A DNA stretch of 64,000 bases, taken from the NCBI RefSeq assembly GCF_900013425.1, contig NZ_FBXK01000002.1, positions 124,001 to 188,000 on the forward strand, given 5' to 3'. The position numbers were made by a program, and so were the translations under genes. This document shows, one piece after another, positions 17,766 to 24,289 of this stretch (position 1 is its first letter; the number at the start of each line of letters is the position of its first letter). The DNA comes from Sphingobium sp. Z007. GTDB taxonomy: Bacteria; Pseudomonadota; Alphaproteobacteria; Sphingomonadales; Sphingomonadaceae. The notes beneath the pieces were generated by a model. That model made no database searches, was not told the DNA's origin, and saw nothing but the letters and a program-made list of their open reading frames with translations.

Positions 17766-18653
17766 TCAGCCGGACAATAGATTGTGGATGGCCGTCGCGG
17801 CCTTGGCCGCCTGACCTGCCGCAACCGCAATTTGATCCAGCCCTTCAACCATGTCGCCGGCAGCAAATAGGCCGCCGACCGTCGTTTGCTGATGCTCGTC
17901 AACGACAATGCAACCTGCCGGACTCAGTTCAGCGCCAGCCATTCGCGCCAGTTCCGAGCGAGGAGAGGTTCCAAGGGCAATATATAGGGTGTCGAACGGG
18001 AGCAATTGGCCATCAGTCAAATGGGCGAGCAAATTCTCACCATCGATCGACAAGTCCCGGATAGGTGCGCGTTCGACCGCAAGACCGCCTCGAGCCAGAT
18101 CTGCCTCTTCAGCGTCCGACAGTTGCGAGCCGTCTTGGGCCAGTAAGGTCACGGTGTCGCTATAGTGGCGAACGAACAGAGCCTCGGCCGCACCATGGTC
18201 GGAGCAGCCCAGCACGGCCACTCTCTTGCCGCGGACCTCATAGCCGTCGCAGATCGGGCAATAGCGTATCAGCCCTTGGGCGACAGCTCGATCATGCGTT
18301 TCCTGCGCCATTCGCGGTCGATGATTTGTCACGCCTTGGGCAAGTAATATTGTCCGCGCACCGAAGATTTCCGCTTTCGTTTCGACGACGAAACCCTTCT
18401 CGACCCGGTCGATGCGCTCGACCTCTCCGGTGACCAATTCGGCACCGTAGCGGGCGGCATGTTGATGCATGCGAACAAGCAGATTCCCGCCCGAGATACC
18501 GTCTGGAAAACCGAGGAGGTTATGTGTCGTCGGGATGGAGGACGCCCGGCCATCGCCACCATCGATGACCAGCGTAGAACGCAGAAACCGGCCTAGATAG
18601 GTTGCGGCTGTCAGCCCTGCGGGACCGCCGCCTATGATTACGCAGTCGTACAT
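17766..18653 (-). CDS. Thioredoxin-reductase-like FAD/NAD(P) oxidoreductase
   Basis: A 295-residue flavoprotein. The N-terminal FAD-binding motif is VIIGGGPAGLTAATYL, the redox-active cysteine pair is YCPICDGYE near residue 131, the NAD(P)-binding segment is VAVLGCSDHGAAE near residue 148, and a late FAD contact is VGGLFAAGDM near residue 263. The layout and length match bacterial thioredoxin-reductase-like proteins. Its thiol partner is unknown. A promoter of the ECF type described at 18689 lies 36 bases before the start, which ties it to the copper regulon. Thiol repair under copper stress is a plausible role. Confidence 0.85.
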   Translation of the reverse strand: MYDCVIIGGGPAGLTAATYLGRFLRSTLVIDGGDGRASSIPTTHNLLGFPDGISGGNLLVRMHQHAARYGAELVTGEVERIDRVEKGFVVETKAEIFGARTILLAQGVTNHRPRMAQETHDRAVAQGLIRYCPICDGYEVRGKRVAVLGCSDHGAAEALFVRHYSDTVTLLAQDGSQLSDAEEADLARGGLAVERAPIRDLSIDGENLLAHLTDGQLLPFDTLYIALGTSPRSELARMAGAELSPAGCIVVDEHQQTTVGGLFAAGDMVEGLDQIAVAAGQAAKAATAIHNLLSG

Positions 18654-18688
18654 GCCTGTCTTTCGCTTACCTCGGTCGTCACTTGTAT

Positions 18689-18714
18689 TACGCGGTACGC
18701 CGCTCCTTCCCTCG
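18689..18714 (-). promoter_or_regulatory. ECF-type promoter element (copy 1) before the flavoprotein
   Basis: On the minus strand CGAGGG (18714-18709), a 15-base spacer, and GCGTA (18693-18689). The same two blocks with the same spacing occur at five other places in this region. It points at the flavoprotein whose start is at 18653. Confidence 0.65.
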
Positions 18715-18752
18715 AATGCGTGCGCGTTCCTCGAAAAAAAAGCAGTAGCTCG

Positions 18753-18778
18753 TGAGGGGTAAGCCCCGTCGCTGCGTA
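18753..18778 (+). promoter_or_regulatory. ECF-type promoter element (copy 2) towards fliQ and the nuclease
   Basis: TGAGGG (18753-18758), 15 bases, GCGTA (18774-18778). It is back to back with copy 1, 38 bases away. About 190 bases separate it from the fliQ start; the stretch 18779-18966 has no convincing gene, so a long leader or a missed small gene is possible. Confidence 0.6.
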
Positions 18779-18966
18779 AATTCAGATGAAGCCCATCGCC
18801 AGCAGGATGGACAGTTCAGGTGCCCACGGGTCGCAGCGCGGCGCGGGGGCGAGCGGACGTGGCGAAGACGGATTGGAATTACCGATCGCGCTCCATGTCG
18901 CTCGCCCCGCAACAACCACAGGTCGCAACGTCAGGGGGCGACGACACCATCATCGACGGGGGAGAG

Positions 18967-19239
18967 ATGGAGACCTACAGCCCTTTTTCGGTTTCGATGG
19001 GCCAGGCGCTTTGGGTGATCATGCTTGTCGCTGGACCCCCGCTGATAATCATGCTCGTGGTCGGGCTTATAATCTCGATGATCCAGGCTGCGACGTCGAT
19101 CAATGAACAGACCGTGAGCTTCGTCCCCAAGCTCCTGGCGTTCATCTTGTTCCTCGCGCTGTACGGGGTAACCGTTGGCGATCTCCTGATCGACTACACC
19201 CGTGACCTGCTGGTGCATATTCCAGACGATATCCGATGA
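18967..19239 (+). CDS. fliQ: FliQ-like flagellar/type III export apparatus subunit, isolated copy
   Basis: A 90-residue protein with two membrane segments that closely follows FliQ: GLIISMIQAATSINEQTVSFVPK is the hallmark block (residues about 34-56), and the C-terminal LLIDYTRDLLVHIP matches the family end. FliQ is a component of the export gate in flagella and type III secretion. No fliP, fliR or other flagellar gene is nearby. I start at the ATG at 18967 behind GGGGAGAG; an in-frame ATG at 18895 would add 24 residues. It is preceded by a copper-region ECF-type promoter and followed after 57 bases by the predicted nuclease gene. Confidence 0.82.
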   Translation: METYSPFSVSMGQALWVIMLVAGPPLIIMLVVGLIISMIQAATSINEQTVSFVPKLLAFILFLALYGVTVGDLLIDYTRDLLVHIPDDIR

Positions 19240-19296
19240 CGACTGCCGGTTTTCGTCCGGTACGGCTGCGCAAAAACTGGTCGTATACGGGGCAGA

Positions 19297-20622
19297 GTGC
19301 TAGCCTCGGCGAGGATCGAAGCGAAGGGGGGACGGGGTTTGGCGGACTTTGAATTGCTGGCGCGGGAACTGATCCAACGATGGAAGGAAGACCCGAACGC
19401 GACCTATCAAAGCTGGTTTCTATGGGACGAGCGGATCAAGAATTTTCGCTCGATCAGGCGTGGTTTGGCTCAGGTGGTGGCCGAGATCGAAGCCGGTCGG
19501 TTTGGCGTGGCCTATCGCGGCTCTTCGCTGGAAACAGTCGTTCATTCGGTCGCCGAGCAAAGACAGATTTTCAAAGGTGCGGATCATGCGTTTCTCTGGA
19601 AGCCCAAATTGCGCATCCCCGACATCTATGAAAACCCGGCGAACCAACGCGCGTTCGGCCGATTGCTCGATCATTGCGCTTGCTGCGACACTGCGGAAGA
19701 AATCATTGCAGGCATTCACACGATCGATCGGCTGAACATCAAGGGGCTTGGGCCAGCGGTCGCCAATCTCCTTTATTTCCTGCATCCAACGCTCGTTCCG
19801 CCGTTCAACACGGCGATCGTCAACGGCTATAACAAGCTGACCGGCGGCAAGGTGAAGCTCGGAAGCTGGCACCATTTTCTTGCGATGCGCTCGGGCGTGC
19901 TCGACCTGAACGAGCGGTTTCGCGACCTGCTATCGAACGATCTCGGCGCCATTGGCGGCCTCCTGTTCGATATCGGCTCAGGCCGCTACCCGGTGCCGCC
20001 GCGCGACGAGGAAGACCAGACCGTGGGATCGTGGACCGCGCGGCTTGAGCAAGCCCGTGCGGAAGCAGAGACGCTCAACAAAGCGATGCAGAAACAGGGG
20101 GAGAGTGATCGAACCCATTCGGAAATTCAGGCGTGGCTCCGCGATATCGGTCTGGCGCTGGGGTATGACATCTGGATCGCATCCAACGATCGGGGCCGAC
20201 TGCATGACGGTGTGCGCCTGGGAGAGGGTTGCCTAGAAAGCTTGCCGGCTTCGATTTCGACATCGACCGGCGCGGACGCCATCCGCCTCATCGATGTTTT
20301 GTGGCTGGAGCAGGGCGGCGACCGTGTCGCGGCAGCCTTCGAAGTCGAACATTCGACCTCCATCTATTCGGGCATCGTCCGGATGCTCGATCTTGCCCTC
20401 AGCGGCAGCGATCTGCATGCCACCGCAGGATTGTTCCTTGTCGCTCCGGATGCTCGCGAAAGCGAAGTGCGAGCGCAAATCGCAAGGCCAGCATTCAGCC
20501 GGATCGCGGACCTGGAAATCGCCTATCTTCCTTATGACGAGCTCGAACGGCACAAGGAGTCGATTTCCCGCTTTGGCTCGGGCTTGAAAGCGATCAAGGC
20601 GATTTCGCGCGCCCTGCCGTAA
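19297..20622 (+). CDS. Predicted nuclease: helix-hairpin-helix-like N-terminal part with PD-(D/E)XK-like C-terminal domain
   Basis: A 441-residue protein of no recognised named family. Around residues 150-175, LNIKGLGPAVANLLYFLHP resembles a helix-hairpin-helix DNA-binding element. A charged coiled region (about 245-275) separates it from a C-terminal domain with RLIDVLWLEQGGDRVAAAFEVE and STSIYSGIVRMLDLALS. The D...ExE pattern there matches the active-site layout of PD-(D/E)XK restriction-type endonucleases. No methyltransferase gene is adjacent, so it is not an ordinary restriction-modification pair. The initiating codon is uncertain; an alternative is the in-frame TTG encoding the start of LADFELLAREL at 19339. 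It could be DNA repair, defence or element maintenance. Confidence 0.6.
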   Translation: MLASARIEAKGGRGLADFELLARELIQRWKEDPNATYQSWFLWDERIKNFRSIRRGLAQVVAEIEAGRFGVAYRGSSLETVVHSVAEQRQIFKGADHAFLWKPKLRIPDIYENPANQRAFGRLLDHCACCDTAEEIIAGIHTIDRLNIKGLGPAVANLLYFLHPTLVPPFNTAIVNGYNKLTGGKVKLGSWHHFLAMRSGVLDLNERFRDLLSNDLGAIGGLLFDIGSGRYPVPPRDEEDQTVGSWTARLEQARAEAETLNKAMQKQGESDRTHSEIQAWLRDIGLALGYDIWIASNDRGRLHDGVRLGEGCLESLPASISTSTGADAIRLIDVLWLEQGGDRVAAAFEVEHSTSIYSGIVRMLDLALSGSDLHATAGLFLVAPDARESEVRAQIARPAFSRIADLEIAYLPYDELERHKESISRFGSGLKAIKAISRALP

Positions 20623-20626
20623 TGAC

Positions 20627-21562
20627 CTACATCCCGGATGCAGGCGGGGCCAACAGGCCCAACCAGGCAACGAGCGCAAGAATAGCGATGGCGCATCCGG
20701 TCTCGATGGCGAGGCTGCGGCGGAGTGACCCTATCGCCGAGGATGTGTTGCCGGTTTCAATGGCCGCAGCAAGGGAGGGCGTCAGGAAGAAGCGATTGGT
20801 GGCGGCCAGCATCAGCATGACGCCGAACAGGATCAGCTTTCCTGCCAGCAGTAGACCGTAGAGACTGGTTAAAAGTGATCCGAGCCTGGACGGTCCGATC
20901 AGAATCCAACTGTTGACGAAGCCCGACAGGATAAGCAGCGCCACGACAGCCGAGCCGACCTTTGCAAAGCCATCCAGCGCGCGGTGGGAGAGGTGGATAT
21001 GATCTATCGCCATGCGGGCGGCAGGGCGGAAAATGAGAAGGCACAAGGCGAATAGTGCTCCTACCCATATGCCTGCGGACCATAGATGGGTGATGTCGGC
21101 GCCAAGATGAATCCATCCCCGCAAGCCTTCATCGGCCGCGCCGTGACCGGTCCAGGCCAAGGTTGCGAGAGCGACTGCGGCGGTGACGGACAGCGACCAC
21201 AGCGCGAAAGCGGGGCGACGCCATCCGACGATGGAAAAATACAGCACGAGCAGGAGGGCCGCGACCCGCACTTGCCAGACTGTGCCGATCGCCGTGCCCG
21301 ATATCAAAAGATTGACCGTGGCGCGGTCCACCTGATCGAGCGGAACGCCTGCCATTGAGGACGCGAGCACCATCATGCCCAGGATCGATAGTCCGATGCC
21401 GGCCAGTGCTATTGTCGCCAAGACCGAGCGGAAGCGCAGGACCGAGCCGGATGCCCGCTCGGTCCCGCGCAACGTATAGAGGCCGAACATCGGCAACCCG
21501 AAGAGGAGCATGAGATCGAGGTAAAGGCCTAGCCTGACCGCGATCGCTATGATGTCCGGCAC
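20627..21562 (-). CDS. copD: Copper resistance protein D (membrane)
   Basis: An inner-membrane protein of about 311 residues with eight hydrophobic segments, matching CopD, which works with CopC in copper handling or uptake. The conserved late block is HLSHRALDGFAKVG..., with WIHLGADITHLWSAGIWVGAL in the middle (residues about 140-160), rich in the His/Trp pattern of the family. I start at the GTG at 21560-21562, five bases after the copC stop; the longer reading to 21697 overlaps copC and looks spurious. Co-transcribed with copC. Confidence 0.85.
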   Translation of the reverse strand: MPDIIAIAVRLGLYLDLMLLFGLPMFGLYTLRGTERASGSVLRFRSVLATIALAGIGLSILGMMVLASSMAGVPLDQVDRATVNLLISGTAIGTVWQVRVAALLLVLYFSIVGWRRPAFALWSLSVTAAVALATLAWTGHGAADEGLRGWIHLGADITHLWSAGIWVGALFALCLLIFRPAARMAIDHIHLSHRALDGFAKVGSAVVALLILSGFVNSWILIGPSRLGSLLTSLYGLLLAGKLILFGVMLMLAATNRFFLTPSLAAAIETGNTSSAIGSLRRSLAIETGCAIAILALVAWLGLLAPPASGM

Positions 21563-21566
21563 GTTC

Positions 21567-21947
21567 TTACTGGACCCTGAAGGTATAGCTGCCCTGAATG
21601 CGATGTGTGTCGGTAGAAACGACGTGATAGTCGACCTTGTAGGTTCCAACTGCCAACGGCTTGGCCAGCGTAGCGACAAGCGTCTTGCCGTCTGCACCCA
21701 CGGTCGCCTTGACGCCGTTGATCTTCATTGGCCCCATCTTCATGCCGGGCATTTCGGTCATCGTCAGGTCGATCCCGGAAAATTGCGCGACCAATGCTTC
21801 CGAAAAGACGAGCTGGATCCTGGTCGGAGCGGCGACCACGGCATTTGCGGCAGGGGTTGCGCTATTGAGCTTGGGGTGGGCCTGGGCAGCAGTAGCGGTG
21901 AGGACAGACGCCGCCATGGCGACGGCAAAAACTGTTTTACGAAACAT
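21567..21947 (-). CDS. copC: Periplasmic copper-binding protein CopC
   Basis: A 126-residue secreted protein with signal peptide FRKTVFAVAMAASVLTATAAQA and mature start HPKL, whose His is the N-terminal Cu(II) ligand in CopC proteins. A Met-rich segment (MTEMPGMKMGPMKING) corresponds to the Cu(I) site. It ends with the Ig-like strand VSTDTHRIQGSYTF. I use the ATG at 21947, which has GGAGA a few bases upstream; in-frame ATGs at 21959 and 21980 are alternatives. ECF-type promoter copy 3 lies about 40 bases before the start. Confidence 0.9.
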   Translation of the reverse strand: MFRKTVFAVAMAASVLTATAAQAHPKLNSATPAANAVVAAPTRIQLVFSEALVAQFSGIDLTMTEMPGMKMGPMKINGVKATVGADGKTLVATLAKPLAVGTYKVDYHVVSTDTHRIQGSYTFRVQ

Positions 21948-21987
21948 CGATTTCTCCATGGGCGGCGATACTGCCGACAAAGCGATT

Positions 21988-22013
21988 TACGCACCGCGTG
22001 GCGCGACCCCTCA
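21988..22013 (-). promoter_or_regulatory. ECF-type promoter element (copy 3) before copCD
   Basis: On the minus strand TGAGGG (22013-22008), 15 bases, GCGTA (21992-21988). The predicted transcript would begin near 21980, giving a leader of about 33 bases to the copC ATG. Confidence 0.7.
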
Positions 22014-22080
22014 TTTAGCTTCCAAGATTTCTTCAATGTCGGGAGGCCTACGGGTTCGCACCAGAGATCTGCGCGGCCGA

Positions 22081-22106
22081 TGAGGGATGAACGCGCGTCG
22101 TGCGTA
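22081..22106 (+). promoter_or_regulatory. ECF-type promoter element (copy 4) before the cytochrome c-cnrYXH unit
   Basis: TGAGGG (22081-22086), 15 bases, GCGTA (22102-22106). It is divergent from copy 3, 67 bases apart. It points to the cytochrome c at 22171 and, if transcription continues, to the sigma-factor genes, which would make the system autoregulated. Confidence 0.7.
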
Positions 22107-22170
22107 TGCTCAATTGGATGGGTGCGAGATCACCGAGGATCCAGGGACGCATTCTGCTCGGGAGGACGCG

Positions 22171-22767
22171 ATGGAAAATTCGAGGACAGCATGGCTGCGG
22201 AGGCATTTTCCAAGCGTAGGCTTTATTGCCGCGACCGGCTTAGTTGGCGGAGCGCTTGCTGGGATCGTCGTGTATGTCGGTGCCTATGACATAGGGGCTG
22301 ATGCGCCGCACACGAAGCCGGTTTATTGGCTCATAGAGCAGCTCCGTGATCGTTCGATCGCCGTCCGGTCACGCAACGTGAGCGTCCCAGCCAACCTAGC
22401 GGACGTGAAACGGCTGCAGAGCGGCGCAGGACTTTACACCGAGATGTGCAGCGGCTGCCATCTCGGGCCGGGTTTGGAAAAGTCGGAGATCAGCCAAGGT
22501 CTCTATCCCAGGGCTCCGGAGCTTTTCCGGGAACAGCAGCGATCGGTAAAGGCGCAATTCTGGATCATCAAGCATGGGGTCAAGCTGACCGCGATGCCGG
22601 CCTGGGGTAAAACGCATAGCGATGAACTGATTTGGGATATGGTCGCCTTTGTGCGGAAGCTACCGCAGATGACCCCGGCCCAATATCAAGCCGCAATTGC
22701 CAGCGCGCCCGAAGACCATGACGCGATGATGAAGGATATGCCCGGCATGAAGAAGACGATGCCATAA
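22171..22767 (+). CDS. Membrane-anchored mono-heme cytochrome c
   Basis: A 198-residue protein with one N-terminal membrane segment (FIAATGLVGGALAGIVVYVGA) and a periplasmic class I cytochrome domain. The heme site is CSGCH near residue 92, and LTAMPAWGKTHSDELIWDMVAFVRKLP carries the axial Met and the closing helix. The C-terminus is Met-rich (DAMMKDMPGMKKTMP), suggesting copper contact. The start at 22171 has GGAGG five bases upstream; the ATG at 22087 sits inside the promoter element and is rejected. It may link copper oxidation to electron transfer; this is an inference from the neighbours. Confidence 0.8.
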   Translation: MENSRTAWLRRHFPSVGFIAATGLVGGALAGIVVYVGAYDIGADAPHTKPVYWLIEQLRDRSIAVRSRNVSVPANLADVKRLQSGAGLYTEMCSGCHLGPGLEKSEISQGLYPRAPELFREQQRSVKAQFWIIKHGVKLTAMPAWGKTHSDELIWDMVAFVRKLPQMTPAQYQAAIASAPEDHDAMMKDMPGMKKTMP

Positions 22768-22911
22768 CGATGTGGTGCTTACCCGGCAGGCGCTGGCAGT
22801 CGGGCTCCGCTCAGGACAGCGGTGCTTTGACGGACAGACTGATAGAGGGAACAATGGGCAAGGTGGGTCCGGCGCCAGCGCGCCCTACCAAATAAGAGAT
22901 CGGATTTTGCG

Positions 22912-23193
22912 ATGAATATGGATTTAGATGGGCTTTTGGCCCGCTTGCGAAACGAACCGGGACATCCGGCCCTTATCGGTCTGGAAGAGGCCGTGTTCAG
23001 GCGCATTGCCGCCCTGCCGCAGGTTTCGGCCGCTTCTCAACTCAGGCTCGGCGCGGTGGCCGCCTTTGGCGCGGTGTTGCTCGGTATCGCGAGCAACGGA
23101 TTCACGCCACCTGCCGAGGCATCGGTAACACTCTCGCCTTTCGGGCCATCCAATCCGCTTGCTCCCTCAACCTTGCTGGCGGGCCCTCGATGA
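22912..23193 (+). CDS. cnrY: CnrY-like membrane anti-sigma factor
   Basis: A 93-residue protein with a cytoplasmic N-terminal helix region (MDLDGLLARLRNEPGHPAL), one membrane segment (LGAVAAFGAVLLGIASNGF, residues about 46-64) and a short periplasmic tail. Size, topology and position before cnrX and cnrH match CnrY of Cupriavidus, which traps the sigma factor CnrH at the membrane. Sequence similarity of such small anti-sigma factors is weak, so the call rests mainly on context. It overlaps the next gene by four bases (ATGA). Confidence 0.65.
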   Translation: MNMDLDGLLARLRNEPGHPALIGLEEAVFRRIAALPQVSAASQLRLGAVAAFGAVLLGIASNGFTPPAEASVTLSPFGPSNPLAPSTLLAGPR

Positions 23194-23627
23194 AGCCGAA
23201 GCTGCTCGTTCTGATCGCAATCGTCGCCTTCGTTGCGGCCGTTGCGGGGGTGTTCCTGGGTCGCTACTTCTTCCCGCAGCCCAAGGCAGCCGGGGTCGAA
23301 CTCCACGACGTATTGCACAGCAAGCTGGATCTGGACGACCGTCAGAAGGCTCAAATCGAGCTTCTTGAGCAGCGCTTCGCCGTGCGCCGACGCGCACTGG
23401 AGCTCGAAATGAGAGCGGACAATGCGCGTCTCGCAGCCGCGATCGAAACCGAACATGGTAACGGACCGCGGGTCGCGGCGGCCGTCGATCAGTCACATCA
23501 GGCCATGGGTGCGCTGCAAAAGGAAACACTTGGTCATATCTTCGCCATGCGCCAGATCTTGCGCCCTGATCAGGCCAAGACCTTCGACCAGGCGGTGGTA
23601 CATGCGCTCACCGACGATGTACGGTGA
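23190..23627 (+). CDS. cnrX: CnrX-like periplasmic metal sensor
   Basis: A 145-residue membrane-anchored periplasmic sensor: one N-terminal segment (residues 5-25) and a helical domain of the CnrX/Spy-like type. In Cupriavidus CnrX the Ni/Co ligands are H42, H46, E63, H119 and M123. Here H39, H43, E60, H116 and M120 keep exactly the same spacings (4, 17, 56, 4). This strongly supports a true metal sensor. It overlaps cnrY (ATGA) and cnrH (GTGA), so the three are translated together. The metal in this copper setting could be Cu, Ni or Co. Confidence 0.83.
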   Translation: MKPKLLVLIAIVAFVAAVAGVFLGRYFFPQPKAAGVELHDVLHSKLDLDDRQKAQIELLEQRFAVRRRALELEMRADNARLAAAIETEHGNGPRVAAAVDQSHQAMGALQKETLGHIFAMRQILRPDQAKTFDQAVVHALTDDVR

Positions 23628-24196
23628 GTCTGGATCTTCAGGCGTGCTCCGACGGTGAACTTGCGGCGTTGACGCTCGCGGGTCGGCAGCCAGCCTTCGC
23701 GGAGATCATGCACCGACACCAGGCTGCGATATTTCGCTTGGTGCGCGGCCTCGTCGGAAATGCCGAGGACGCGCTTGACCTTACCCAGGACTGCTTTGTA
23801 TCCGCATTCAGCCATCTGCGAAAATATGATGGTGCGCGGCCGCTACGGGCTTGGCTGTCCCGGATTGCGATCAACAAATGCCGCGATTGGCGGCGCCGAC
23901 AGAAGGTGCGGCAGCTTTTCACCTTCGGTTCTGCCGCGTCCGACGACGAGATCGAACAAGTGCCGGATGAGGCACCTTCCGCACATGCCAATGCTGACGC
24001 GAAAATGCAGCTCAAGCGAATGGCGGCCGCTATCAACGCATTACCTGCTCCATTGCGAGAAGTTCTGTTGCTTCGCACCGTCGAAGGACTGAACCAGTCG
24101 GAAGCCGCAACCGCGCTCTCGATCAGCGGCAAGGCGGTAGAGACGCGTCTCTACCGGGCGCGGGCGCGCCTTGCAGAAATCTTGGCCGAGGCGTGA
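23624..24196 (+). CDS. cnrH: ECF sigma factor, CnrH-like
   Basis: A 190-residue ECF sigma factor, close to the usual length of CnrH. Region 2 contains FRLVRGLVGNAEDALDLTQDCF and the YDGARPLRAWLSRIAINKCRD block; region 4 has LREVLLLRTVEGLNQSEAATALSISGKAVETRLYRARARL at the C-terminus (cited as a location, residues about 143-182). GTG start overlapping the cnrX stop. Its TGA stop is part of promoter copy 5. Six promoter elements of one pattern within 10 kb make it the likely controller of the copper genes. Release from CnrY on metal binding to CnrX is the known mechanism in the family. Confidence 0.85.
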   Translation: MSLDLQACSDGELAALTLAGRQPAFAEIMHRHQAAIFRLVRGLVGNAEDALDLTQDCFVSAFSHLRKYDGARPLRAWLSRIAINKCRDWRRRQKVRQLFTFGSAASDDEIEQVPDEAPSAHANADAKMQLKRMAAAINALPAPLREVLLLRTVEGLNQSEAATALSISGKAVETRLYRARARLAEILAEA

Positions 24197-24219
24197 GGGG
24201 TGCGTCCCGCTCGCGCGTA
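24194..24219 (+). promoter_or_regulatory. ECF-type promoter element (copy 5) before copAB
   Basis: TGAGGG (24194-24199), 15 bases, GCGTA (24215-24219). The first three bases are the stop codon of the sigma-factor gene, so coding and promoter functions overlap. The copA ATG is 70 bases downstream. Confidence 0.7.
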
Positions 24220-24289
24220 AGGAAAGAGAGATACCGCGCTTGAGCGTCTTTGCGGACCCAGAGTGCTGCACGTTGAACAAGGAGACACT

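Noticed and set aside
18688..18915. A 75-residue minus-strand frame considered as a transposase remnant.
   Set aside because: No transposase motif is visible and both back-to-back promoter elements lie inside it.
18786..19106. A 106-residue frame starting just after promoter copy 2.
   Set aside because: His/Arg/Gly-rich with no hydrophobic core, and it overlaps fliQ in another frame. It looks like a shadow.
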